Made by a program: the position numbers and the translations under genes. Shown in pieces: positions 25,169 to 37,414 of a stretch of DNA of 64,000 nt (position 1 is the stretch's first letter; every line of letters begins with the position of its first letter). The notes beneath the pieces were generated by a model that was not told the DNA's origin, ran no database searches, and was given only the letters and a program-made list of their open reading frames with translations. Source of the stretch: Capitella teleta. Lineage: Eukaryota > Annelida > Polychaeta > Capitellidae. The DNA is taken from NCBI GenBank assembly GCA_000328365.1, contig KB311062.1:343656-407655 (forward strand), in the 5' to 3' direction.

Positions 25169-26503
25169 TATTTTTAAATAGATGAACTAACTTGATTCCT
25201 GCGCAGAACTGAACTGCCTCGCGTCAGATGCAAATACTCGACGACTGCGTTATGAATAACTAACTAACTGTAGCTGGCGATCAAAGAATACAGAAGTACT
25301 GCAGATTTATTCTGTGATCTGAGTGATCAATTTATGGAATCTTAGCGGCAGTAGGTAGTTTTGTTACATGCTTATAATTATTAACGATATTGCACTTAGC
25401 CACTCATGAGTTGCACAGAAATACCACTGATTCGTTAGTCCCTGATCAGATAAAAGCTACAGGTGGTCTATAATAATAAATGTGCCATATATGGAACAGT
25501 GAACACAACTGAGTCAGCGATCATAACGCCAAACAAAGAAAATTCCCACTTGCACTAGGGTTGATCAATTTATTGCATAGCAGCCATGTATTTCATAATG
25601 CAACGCATGCTTACCTGCATTCAGGATATTTTTATCATCACATTCATAACGTATCATGATTGGCTTGCTTTAATTATTACTCGCTCATTAACTTCATTGA
25701 TTGATCAACGGAATCAGCAGAATCGTTGTTTTTTTCGCCTGATTTTTGATTTTTGATGGGGGATTTACTAGCATAGGTACGCAGATTAGCTTCTTATGAC
25801 ACACCAGATTCAGGGGCATCGCTCCCGAAAAGTGTCCATCTCGTTATTGTCGTGCATGTATACCGTCAACTTCGTATACAAAATTATCAATTAAGGAACT
25901 CGAGAACAAACTTTTTTCACTTAGGTGGATGCTAGACAAAGTTTGAAAGTGAATTAGGCAATGAGTTAAATCCTGATACTGTATTGGCGTAAGGTGAGTC
26001 CAGTGGTTATGTACTCTTTAAGTATGAGCTTAATCCAGGAAATGTTGATGGGCCTTAGCTCTCCTAATAACCAAAGGTAATGAAAAGTTTGGCCCGAGGA
26101 ATAGACAACTGAGCTCAGTTTGTTGCACAAAGAAGTTGAATGATAAAGAGCGCCACAACGAACCACCAAGCCATAATGCTTACCGCACCACCGACGTTGA
26201 ATTCTTACGCGCCAATCGCCGCCTATAATTTTATCCAGTCGACATAAGTTAAAATTTAAGTATAGTTTCACAGCTAAAATTATTTACAAATTAATGATTT
26301 GTTATCTAAAGTGGCCTGATTTTGCTTCATCTGTATTTTTTAAACATATCAAACGTCGTCAGAGATATGTTTACATCCATTTCATTTGATTTTATGGATG
26401 GCTCACGTAACGGAGAGAGAGAGAGAGAGAAATCATTTATTTAACAACAACATACATCAATGTGAATTAAGCGGGGAGAAAAAAATAAATAAATTCAAAA
26501 ATA

Positions 26504-26535
<32 letters not shown>

Positions 26536-28357
26536 CTTCCGGTGCAGACTAATGGTAGTAATGATGATGATGATAGTATGATGATGCAGGGAGACCAGGC
26601 TAAGGCACAACAAGTGTCCGTTTTCGCGCTGGCCACCCCAAATATATATTCTTATAACGGTATAAGAATTAAACATGCAGCTTTATTTTTGTTCGGTGGG
26701 TAAGATACGCTATTGGCCTATCTGGTATATTATGAGAAGTTAGTCTCCATATCTATGTCCACAAGCACCGAAAGCAAATGAATTTCGGGGAATTATGATT
26801 TTGATGTAATTATGTAAATTGTCTCAACATCGGAGAACTATAAAAGGGAGGTAGGAAGGCGCAGTACCAAGTAAAACCTCGTATACTATATCGATTTTTT
26901 TTTGGGCTTAGCTATTGATCTATATGAGGTGGCTGCTCTTCAAGAATGATGTCAATGACTTTCATAGTGATTATGCTGACTCAGCATGACAAGTGATATC
27001 GAGATACCCCCTAGATGATACTACTTGTGCAGCACCATCAAAATACAAGCCCAGTGGTACACGGCCTTGACCTTGCTAAAAAATATGTCAAACAAGTGCA
27101 TCGTGATATGACAGAAAAGCGGATGGAATTTTCTTATGATCATAAGTCTTATCTGGTTCGGTAACATCCTTGATGCCACACTCATCTTATCACTCGGATA
27201 CGGGCTACAGTAGGCCTAAATACTAGGTTGTGCAATCAAACACCGTTAGTCCGGTCTAACTAATCCGGCCTTTTCGCAATCCGGTCACGGAATCCAAGGA
27301 CAGATCGTTAGTAATGTTAATCGTGTCATGCAATCCGGAATTTTTGTTAATCCGGCTCCAGTTAAGATTTTGGCCTATGAATACATATACAAGTACAGTT
27401 GCACACAGTACTTGTGACCTTCAGGAGATCGTCGTGGAAACACACACGGTAATTGTGGACCAAACATTGAATATCGTGGCGATCGATCGAAGGTCTGAGA
27501 GTGAACAGTTATTAAATGTAATTATGTTCTTTTTTCAAAGAGCGTACTTTACTGGGAAACATTTGGAGTTTATAATAGGTCATTTTCAAACTTGAAATTC
27601 TTCCTTTCCAGTTTGCCATGCGTGCCTTTTGCGTCCTTGTTAATAGCAGTGCCGAGCGATGAGCATTGTCTCATGCTATATACATACTTGAAATGGATAT
27701 ACTAGTACTAATAATTATATAACCATGTTTTGATTGTGATTAATCTCACAACGAGAGTGATTATAACTGAGAGGCCTGGTGTGATCCCCGGCTGAACCCA
27801 TCCCCTTAATTAGATTGAGAAGCACCCATTCACCCCATCCGGGATCTCCAGATGGCCTCTCCTGATCCCATCCTATCTGATTGTGTCTTTACAAAGGAAT
27901 ACAATCGTGGTGTCCTAGTCAAAATGAATGGTCAATAGTCAATATAGGAAATCATATTCATTACATAATATCTGCTTAGTTCTCAGCATGAGATCAACGA
28001 TTGCGAATTTGCGATTGACCCCTGCAACTTGTGCAATATCGAGTCACGATAAGACATTGCTTCGTAGCTGGCTTCATTTCGCTGGTTGTGTAACAATCAA
28101 CACATCAAAACAACCGAAAATATGGTAGAAATCATTCATGACTCTCGTCATCAAATATAATCAGAAGAGCTTACTAGAACTGAATTACTGAAAATGGATC
28201 GATCTTCAAGATACTTGAGGAGCCCATCCAGTTTTCTGGAGATCACCAGGTCATGTCTGCTCAATTGATAAAAATTGATAATGCTCAAGGCTTTAAATAC
28301 ACTTGCAATTGATTCATTTCTCCACTTTTGTTTTGTCATCAACCATCATAGTAAATC
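25169..28357. other. Spacer upstream of the FRRS1-like gene
   Basis: No supportable exon. Contains a (GA)n run near 26414-26431, a poly(T) tract at about 26508-26536, a pogo-like fragment at 27233-27360 and AT-rich sequence. The FRRS1-like promoter should lie in the last few hundred bases. Confidence 0.4.
27233..27360. mobile_element. Fragment related to the pogo-type element
   Basis: Starts CAATCAAACACCGTTAGTCC, close to the CAGTCAAACCCCCGTTAATC end of the element at 9458. It continues with the same layout: repeated AATCCGG blocks, a CTTTTCGC block and AATCCAAGGA (compare TTCCCAAGGA). No matching right end was found, so it is a diverged, truncated piece. Confidence 0.4.
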
Positions 28358-29368
28358 ATGCGGATACTGGGAGTTATTCTCTTGGGTCAATTTTTTTCCG
28401 TTGGCGCCTATAGTTCAGGTCCACCAGAAGATGCCTGCCAACATATGATCCCAGGTCACGGAGCGCCTCCTCAAGACTCAGAAAGTCCATTCGAAGTGCT
28501 CGTAGATGATCTATCTTACACACCAAATTCACGACTTCGAGGTTTGTATTTGGTCGTTTGGTGTTTTGGTTTTAATGTTACATGTATTTGTATTCAGTTA
28601 CGTTGAGGTCGACAGATGGGTCAACTACTTTTAAAGGATTCCTCCTGCAGGCAAGGTTGGTTGAGGATGATGACGTTCTTGTTGGACACTTCACCACAGA
28701 TGGCGCCACAGACACGAAGACGATGTGCAATGTGGGTTGAAGATTTTAAACCTGAACAGAGTTTTAAATAGTGAACATTCCCTTGACAGGAACAAGCCTT
28801 GACCCACACCACAGCGTTCTCTAGTCAGCCACATTCATCGGTGACAGTCACGTGGGTTGCACCCAACACGACTGAAGGCCACATGCAATTCAGGTGAATC
28901 ATTCAAGTCACTTCAAATTGACAATTCAATTTGGTCAAAATAATACAGAAGATTGATTAAAAGAAAGAATATTATTCCAAGAATAACGTAAGACCCCACA
29001 ATCGAAGCAGCCGCGCCCGATATTATTGATCTATAATGAATGTATATCTTGGTGAAATTAACTCGCGAACTGGCCATAGTTGAGCGTAACAAAATAACTG
29101 ACAATGCTGTTTCTCTTTGAGACCACTTAGAAGAGACTAGAAAGGAACATGCAATGCCCGTGCAAATAGTAAAAAGTGTTTATTGTCATAAATTTATTAA
29201 AAAATAAAAAAATATATAATTATGACTATTTAATTTATTAATTATAATTATACTTATTTAATTTATTAATTATAAATATAATGATTAATTTATTTAATTA
29301 TTAGTTTAATTAATAAATTAAATAATTAAAATTAAAATAATAATTATGATCATGATTATTATTTATAA

Positions 29369-29463
<95 letters not shown>

Positions 29464-30825
29464 TGGTTGTATGCTAATCAGTGTGAGTAGTATACTGACC
29501 ATTGTTTTATGCACTACGTGTTATAGAGACCACTTCAGAACACATCTATCCATGTTTCAGAGCAACATTCGTCAACGAATATCTCACTTTCTGGGTCGAT
29601 GTGCAATCTGACGTCATCGTTGATCCATCTCAACCAGAGGTCACTGACCCCACCGATTATCCAATCACAGTCGACACAACTCACGTAAGCACCAAATCTG
29701 CCATAACAATTATGACCTTTTGTAGATCTACAAGCGCAGGCCATAATTTGTATTATACGATATACATTCGTTCAGTATTTTTCCCCTCATCTTAGGAACC
29801 AATCACTGACATCGATCTAACCGGATGTGGATCATCCAAGAGCTGCGTCCGGTCGCCATCAAGCTGTGAATCAGCCGACGCATGTGACGTCATTGTCACG
29901 TGGTCTAAGAATGACAACAACCAAGTTAACTTCGAAGTGTCCGGCGTGGCAGCCGCTCACCGTTACTGGGCGATTGGCCTATCTGAGAACACAGCAATGG
30001 TGTGTGTATCAACTTCAAGTATATCATCTCACTGGTGTTTTATCCAGGCGGACACCAGCGTCATGGACTGCATACACGATGAATCTGCATCGGTTGTCAC
30101 CGTTCAAATGTCCTACAATGGAGGCTTCTCAAATTCCCCCTTGAGTAATGTGAGTGCCTCAAATAGCCACTCCGTTCAAAATTTCAATATCGTGGGTCAT
30201 AGATATACACATCATTATGCAGAACACATGTAAACTTACTAGTATGTCTTGAATTATGCAAAATTGCAAATTAGCATATGCACGATGTTGGCAATGCGGG
30301 AAGGGGATGGGGGGATGGGGGAGGGGTGTTCGTCATCTGCTACCGTATATATATAAGTGTTGTGCATTATTATAGAAATGAAGTTATAGCGGTGGCCGAT
30401 GTACTCTGTACACTGTAATGTCCCAATTAGCACTTTAATAATTATGTGATTTTTTTTTTTTAAATCTAATATTTCAGCCGCAGCTTGGTTTGGTTCCTGG
30501 AAGCTCACAAGGGTCTTACCAGAATGGAAGACTCATCTGCCGGTTCAGCCGTGATGTCACAGCAAGCGATGCCAACCTCTATGATCTGTTGGGTGAATAC
30601 CATTTGATGATGGCAACAGGACCCGCTTTCAGTGGTATTGTGATGCTAGTCATTCAATGAAAAATCTTTTTATTTTCCATCATCAAAGGCGTGAAGTCGA
30701 AACATGAGTCAGATCCAGTCGTTACGTCAGCCCAATTGAACCTGACCAGCGCCGAAGCTGTAGACATCGGAGGCATCAAGCCCTCCTACCCTTTGATCAA
30801 AGCTCATGGTATGTAATATGTATGC

Positions 30826-30864
<39 letters not shown>

Positions 30865-33800
30865 AAGAACAAAACAAACCCCAGAAAACACCAACAATGT
30901 TTCAAGGTGATAAGTTTAATTCTCTGTAATTCTATACTCATGCTGGTTGCTGCTGCTGCTTCTTGGCTTTCCTCCTCGCCTGCTCCGCGTGTACCTCTGC
31001 CGCCATCTTGGCTTTGGTCTCCACCAGCACCTCCCTTGCGCCTTCAGCCAACATCTTCGTCGCCAGATCCACGCCGAGCTTTTCCGCAGCCAGAAGATCT
31101 GATTCTGGAATCTTCATCGCAACCACTCCAGCGTGAACTGGAGGCAACCCCGTTGCATGGTTGCTTGCCTGGCTGTCCAGAGAGGTCGCCATGTTGTCGA
31201 TTATTCCCTGTGCTCCCCCGATGCTGAATACGCCCGCTGTAATGGACAAAGCAATGTTGCTGACCTCGGTGTGCACGGCCACTGGAACACTGCAGCCGCC
31301 CTCCAACTGGCGAAGCAGTGCCCTCTCCGCTATCACCCGCAGTACCGTGTCGCGATCATGCATGGCGCTGAGCAAGGCGATAGTACGCTCGTCGTCATGG
31401 CGACATTCCACTGCCATCGCTCCCTGAGCCACGGCGTACATGCAGTCGGTCGGTGGCAGCAGTTCCGAGATGCGATCAGTCCATTTCATGCGCTCCAAAC
31501 CGGCGGCCGCCAGAACGAGGCAGTCGAATCCCTTGTCCTCGTCCAGTTTGCGGAAGCGAGTTTGCAGGTTTCCTCTCACATCCTTGATGGTCAGCTCCGG
31601 GTATTTGCGGGCCAACTGGGCCCCTCTACGCAAGGAACTCGTTCCGACCACGCTGCCGGCGGGCAACTCAGCCAGCGAGGTGAAGGTGAGGTCGCTGCGC
31701 ATGACAACAGCATCCCGGGGGTCGTCCCGGCGACATACAGCACCTATTACGAGGTTATCAGGCAGCTGAGTTGGCAAGTCCTTCAGCGAATGCACCACGA
31801 AATCCACGTCGTAGTTCAACAGGCTCTGTTCCAACTCCCGCGTGAAGAGGTTCTTCTCACCTAACTTAGACAGCGCGACGTCCAAAATTTCGTCTCCCGT
31901 TGTTGTCATGGCGATGACCTCAAAGCTGAGTTCGGGGAAACATTCCTTGAGACTGTCGCAGACAAAGTGTGTCTGGACGAGCGCCAGGGGGCTCTTGCGA
32001 GATCCGACTCTGATGACCGGCATGGCTCACTCTCTCTTTTGCTCTCCTTAGTTTAAACAGGACGATGCGAAGACGATCACTGACTTAAGAGGCGACTGCC
32101 GTGCGTGCGATGTGGGTTCTTGGTATGCACAGTGTTGAGTTACTTCGCTCTCTCGGCTCGGTGATATCTGCATACGATGCTGGTAAAGTGATCCCGCACT
32201 TGCCTTCGCCTGCCTGTGTGTAGAGGAGGGGATGTTATACATGTACGCGGCAAGACCTCGAACCGATATGGGCCACATGCATGGCTCATCCCGCTTCCCT
32301 TCGAAATCAGCTGATTATGTGCAACAAGTGAAGCATAACGTCCCTTTGCCCAAGAAAGGATTTAATCATATTCGTAGCATAGTTTCATAAACCATAAATC
32401 ATTCAATACCAGTTTTACATGTATATCGCATGAATTCTGCGCGGTGCGAGTACGGAATAAGGATCGAATACAGCATAAGACATGCAAGGGTGAGCAAGAT
32501 GTGTTAAATTCGAATGTAGTTTGTATTCAAAAATGACATAAATTAGGCCACCGCACTCGTGTAAACTATTACATCACACACGTCAACCAAATTGTAAGAA
32601 ACCTTATTATCATGCATTTTCAGATTTACAGCTCTGACATTTAGAGTAATTTGTGGGCCATTGAATTCGACTGAGAAATGGCTGCGATTCCTCATACATG
32701 TAATACGTTACACTCACTCATGCAGTCAACGTGTTAAACCTTTAACTATACAGTACTTCTTTATATCATGAACATGAAATGCGTGATACTTTACTCTGTA
32801 GCTTCTTTAACTGTAATAATTCAGGAATGTGTTGATTGCATTAATTCGTGCCCCGATGTTTTGACTTTTAATGTCTGCGTTTGTATTTTTTGGTTCTTTT
32901 TCGCAATTACCAACTTCTTCTCTTCGCTTTCAAAGCATGATGCCTCAAATGATAACTCTCTGATGAACGTGATTGCAAGCAAATTTTGTGTCTACATGTA
33001 TTTGTTAGATCTACAATATTCTGCTCACTAAGGCGCCATGGAAACGCATTTGCCCGTTATAATTTATCATTATGTATGTATGATTTTATTGACAGATATG
33101 TCCAAGAATGGTGAAAAAAAAAAAACAAAACCAAAACAACTTCTTGATGAATACGAGTTCAGTAAAGCAAAAAAGACAGATCGAATGACACAACTTTTCG
33201 CACAAAATTAAAACATCACGGCACAACTCGGCCACTTTCTCTTGGTCGTCCCTCCCAAAGAGCTCGATCAGGGTCCGGGGGCAGTCGTCCTCCGGGTACA
33301 GTCCTCTCCTGGCTGCAGTTGTTTGACTGCACTCCAGGAGCACGTGGTGTTCATCTTGCACTCCTTGGCCGCAAGGGCAAATTCTTTCCTCTCTCGGGAT
33401 GCGGGCCCATCGCCCAGTCTCAACTCGTAAACGATGTGAGCTCAGTCGTATTCGAGTGTATGCAATTCTGTGAGCTTCTTTTGGACTTGCATTGGCTGGG
33501 CACCGGCATAACGGCGATGGTTCGAGCGAAGGGTTGAACATCTTGTAGATGGTTACATCCGAAATTAATAAAGACCTCAGGTAGAAATTTTAATCCTATC
33601 TAATGTGCCTCTCTCTATATGCAGGGTGAAAATGTTTTACGTTTAATATGCTATGTAAATGCTACCAGCGCATACATAAGAGCGATTTGAGCTGACCCGT
33701 GTCACCGAAAATCCAAAATATTATGCGCGCTCTCTCCCACGAAACCAGCCAATATCTATGACAAGATAATGGTCATCTCCAATTACTGATTTATATTACT

Positions 33801-35028
33801 GGACATTCCATGGCCTACAAATTTCCTCCCTATAACAATGAAATTGTCTGCATTGCTCTGAGCTTGGCATCCGTCTGTGAATGCCTCATGCAATTATATC
33901 ACTGAGATTTCTTTGCAAGGCTGCATGTCAGCGTCTAAATTCATATTTCTTTCGCAGCAATCATGATGGTCTTGGCGTGGATGTTCTTTGCCAGCATTGG
34001 TGTTCTGATGCCTCGCCACTTGAAGACAGCGTGGAGTCAGTGGAAACCATTCGGAAAACAAGTTTGGTTCGTGGTGAGATATAATTATGACAAATTTAAT
34101 TCGGGATGTTTTTATGGTACAAATATATACATTTTTTAAAATTACAGATTCACCAACCTTTCATGATCTTAGCAGCTTTATTGACACTGATCGGCATTGT
34201 TCTGGCTTTCGTAGAGGCTCAAGGTTATTCCAATGTGAGTCGGCTAAGGCTCAACTGACCTACTTTCTCAGTGTACTTCAAGGAACATCGGTCAACAATT
34301 TAGAATATACCTTTTATGCGATTGATTTCATTTCCATTTCCAGATGAGCGGATTTAAGGCAGCCCATCCCCCGATTGGGATAACAGTGGGAGTTCTGGTT
34401 GTCATAAATGTGAGTCTGTCGCTCGGCATTGACGACGGGCCACGAATCTTTTTTCAGCCAATCATGTCGCTCTTCCGGTGCACTCCCGACGATCCTCGTC
34501 GGAGCATTTTCAACATTGCGCATCTTTTGGTCGGGCAATCAGCACATTTATTGGCCGGTATTAAATTGGACGAAAGTATGAAATCTAGTTGCTAATCTAA
34601 TTACTTCAGTTGTGGCTATCTTCCTGGGCCTGTACACTGGCAAAGCCGGCCTTCCTGACTGGACCAGATGGGTCATGGTGGCTTTCATCGTCTGGCATTT
34701 TATATGCGAAATAGTGCTTTTTGTTGATGCAAGGTTAAACAAATCCTCAAATAAGGGCTCATACTCTCCTGATACTGAAACGCAAAATTCAGGTAAAATA
34801 TTTGTTTCTCTCAGATGATTGTTTCGTAACGCTTTGTCCTTTCATTCACATGTTTGGCAGCAATGGACTATTCTACCTCTGCTCCCGTGAGTATATTTTA
34901 GTGAATATTTAAATGATAACTGGCTTGCTTTTCTTTTCCAGAGTCTGAAGACTGTCGTGGCCTGCCTTCATTTCATAGGCGTTGCTTCCTTTGCACTTAC
35001 TCTTGTCGTTCTTCTTGGAATTACATAA
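28358..35028 (+). CDS. FRRS1: Reeler-DOMON-cytochrome b561 protein, FRRS1-like ferric reductase
   Basis: Fifteen exons (28358-28541, 28598-28731, 28790-28893, 29561-29684, 29796-29999, 30048-30149, 30478-30634, 30689-30808, 33958-34073, 34148-34234, 34344-34409, 34458-34557, 34610-34792, 34861-34886, 34942-35028) give 1794 nt, 597 aa; human FRRS1 is about the same length. Order: signal peptide (1-17), reeler domain (about 18-180, DACQHMIPGHGAPPQ), DOMON domain (about 183-336, YWAIGLSENTAM...NGRLICRFSR), then a six-helix b561 domain. The four expected haem-ligand histidines are visible: H376 (LIKAH), H417 (HQPFM), H452 (AAHPPIG) and H488 (NIAH). Family role: transmembrane electron transfer reducing Fe3+ in endomembranes or at the surface. 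Intron 8 (3.1 kb) contains HMBS and a LINE piece on the other strand. Confidence 0.92.
29371..29462. repeat. (ATT)n microsatellite in FRRS1-like intron 3
   Basis: About 30 copies of ATT following an AT-only stretch (29200-29370). It may be the tail of a decayed retroposon, but no body is recognisable. Confidence 0.95.
30831..30863. repeat. Poly(A) tract at the start of intron 8
   Basis: About 33 A on the plus strand between FRRS1-like exon 8 and the HMBS stop. On the HMBS coding strand this is poly(T), so it is not the poly(A) tail expected of a simple processed retrocopy. Confidence 0.95.
30938..32023 (-). CDS. HMBS: Hydroxymethylbilane synthase, intronless
   Basis: An uninterrupted 361-aa frame covering the whole family (human 361 aa). 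It joins four porphobilinogens into hydroxymethylbilane, the third step of haem synthesis, in the cytosol. Visible motifs: RVGSRKSPLALVQT at the start, TRELEQSLL, VHSLKDLPT, the substrate-binding GTSSLRRGAQL (127-137) and DVRGNLQTR, AQGAMAVECR, and GGCSVPVAVH with Cys244, the dipyrromethane cofactor attachment site. The tail ends in KKQQQQPA. It lies antisense inside intron 8 of the FRRS1-like gene. Unlike its neighbours it has no introns and is markedly GC-rich, suggesting an old retrocopy or transfer that became fixed, though no direct repeats or sense poly(A) tail remain. All key residues are intact, so it is probably functional. Confidence 0.97.
   Translation of the reverse strand: MPVIRVGSRKSPLALVQTHFVCDSLKECFPELSFEVIAMTTTGDEILDVALSKLGEKNLFTRELEQSLLNYDVDFVVHSLKDLPTQLPDNLVIGAVCRRDDPRDAVVMRSDLTFTSLAELPAGSVVGTSSLRRGAQLARKYPELTIKDVRGNLQTRFRKLDEDKGFDCLVLAAAGLERMKWTDRISELLPPTDCMYAVAQGAMAVECRHDDERTIALLSAMHDRDTVLRVIAERALLRQLEGGCSVPVAVHTEVSNIALSITAGVFSIGGAQGIIDNMATSLDSQASNHATGLPPVHAGVVAMKIPESDLLAAEKLGVDLATKMLAEGAREVLVETKAKMAAEVHAEQARRKAKKQQQQPA
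33071..33541 (-). mobile_element. LINE 3' end fragment
   Basis: The minus-strand frame contains the C-terminal zinc-knuckle-like segment found after the reverse transcriptase of many LINEs: RLRVETGRWARIPREERICP, C.CG, DEHHVLLEC (C-x-C...H...C). The stop is followed on the minus strand by a T-rich stretch, an AATAAA and a short CATA-type repeat, as at LINE 3' ends. The reverse transcriptase part is missing, the usual 5' truncation. It lies in FRRS1-like intron 8 in the same orientation as HMBS. Confidence 0.75.
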
Positions 35029-37377
35029 TACGTTATTCACGCTTATCATGATAAAGACACACACGCACACACTTACTATGATATCTTGCTATGGGTGACG
35101 AAATGCTGTGATTGCATAATCAGTCGCAACATTTTGATCAACATTTCTATGTGCAATTTATTCATGTATTTTCTCCTTATACTTAAAAGTAATAGAGTTT
35201 AGTTTGTTGTACGCGTTTGTTCTCTTCCCATTTTTGTAAATTGCATTGTTGGGTTTAGCTCAACGAATAGAATGTATATCAATAATTTCATACTGTTACC
35301 TCCTGAGTCCATTAGGACCCCCAGCTTTCCAAACTTGAGGTGCTCACAGGCCAAGACTCCGTTAAAAGACTGGACTGATTGATTAGTAGATTCATCTATC
35401 GACGGTAGAACCACAAATGTATGTTTGGCATGAGTATATAAATTAGTAAATTGAGGCGACCAACTTCGTAGCCGCGATAGAAATTAATAACATCTAAACC
35501 CTTTCCTGGCACGCGCAAAGTAATTATGGATAAAGTGAATGCATCAATTACGATACCATTTTGAATGTTACGGATTGTATATCTAACGCATACATGAAAT
35601 TTGTAGGAACAAAGAAACAAATTCAAATTTACACAGGAAAGTATCAGCTTTTTATTCATTTTATACGCCTGTTAAATACTTAATAATATGTGCAATAAAA
35701 CAATAGAAGTCTTTGTACAATGAGCATCGGTTGACCACCTTGAAAAGCCATCATGCATTTATCATTTAAATTATACGCTGATAAAACGATGAAAGAGAAA
35801 GCAAACTTAAAGCCCCCCAAAATACGATTGGGCGTGGGAGATGTACATCCATTTTCGATTCCAGAAGTTTCATACAATGTACACGTACACTATTTTATTT
35901 TTTCTTCTTTGCAATATTAATTGATTATTATATAAGTAATTAAAGAGAGAACAAATAATGAATTATACAAATAGAATTTTTTTTAATTCAACGCCGGGCT
36001 GTCTGGGCGGCCGACCTTGTTAAAGAAACCATATACAGCAATAAATATGATTTCTAGAATAGACTGCCATCACTTAATAGTGACCACAAAATGACATATA
36101 AACTGGATAGATGTTAATATACCATATAATCTCACACATAATAAATGGATTAACCAATATTTCACACCATCATCACAATATTTATGCGAATGGTTTCAAA
36201 TTGGAAATCATTGTAACGGTTTAAATATCCCAGACGGCAAGAAGTTTAGTTATGATGACTCGGCGATTTGTCCATCTCCGCAAATTACTCGGAGGTCGCG
36301 TCATCCCCACGCAATCCCAATGCAAGTTGACCTAAAGGAAACATTTCTAAATGTTTTAAGGAACAATTCGAAGCTTTACAGTTACCTTGGTGAGATATTC
36401 CTCTCCTCAGTTGACCACACCTTGCATCTCAGCACCAGGTATGAACAGGAAATGATGCCGTGCCGAGGTGATTAAGAGCCCGCCGCTGTTACACAACTCT
36501 CCTGCGGTGTAGTTGAGGCAACAGGTAACACGAGAGGAGAAATTGTTTTTACCATTGCTGTATCGATCGAGGGCCTTCTCCACTCGGTTGATGTCATGCA
36601 CAATTAAAAGGCAAAATGTCTTTCTGATATGTCAATGTCGAATCAGCTGCCATATGCTTGTTAATTGTTGTCAAATGAAAGGCCGAATCATTCTCGAATC
36701 TTCCGCAACCGTGATCAACCGCGCATGTGGTGGCTCCAATGAAGTCATTGCAACGATCAGCGCGCACTGACCTTTCCGTGGGGTGGTTTTGGATGACGAA
36801 CGAAGGGCGAAGGGTTACTAGGTCAAAGGTCAAATAAGCGAGTTTGCTTTCATTGATCCATTGTTATTATATAATGTGGTAATGAATCAGCATCTCCGTT
36901 TCACCTGAGGCAGTAAATCAGTAATGCTCAATTCTGGGAATTGAATTGATTTTGAAATAAAAGTATATGGAAAGTTGACGTTAAAATAAAAGCTTCCGGC
37001 TTGTAGCGCAGAGAGACTGCATATATTACCATAAGCTATACACTTATTAAGCCTATCACCAGTGCTGCGGATGGCCAGGTACGTCTAGTTGTTACTGTCC
37101 TATCCTGCCTTTCATAAACTTGATAAAGGCGCCGAGTCTGAATACATGGTCATATCTGATTACTATGACGACGTTCTTCAAGAGTAGCACAAAACCTAAC
37201 CCTTTCTTCAATTTGCTTAAATTGGACCTCTGTGCACGTCGGCACTTCTTTAGATCGATTCTTTGGGCTTTTGCGAGTGACGATCTTTCTCTATCATCCG
37301 TTACTGGTACAAAACAATCAAGCGTTTCTCTTCGAGGAGAGCGTTCCTCAAGTATAGTAAACATTTCAACAGACGTG

Positions 37378-37414
<37 letters not shown>

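Noticed and set aside
30831-30937. Poly(A) tract as the tail of an HMBS retrocopy
   Set aside because: The A-run is on the non-coding strand relative to HMBS, so it cannot be its poly(A) tail.
31133-31864. 243-aa plus-strand frame opposite HMBS
   Set aside because: It is the antisense shadow of the GC-rich HMBS gene, with no domain of its own.
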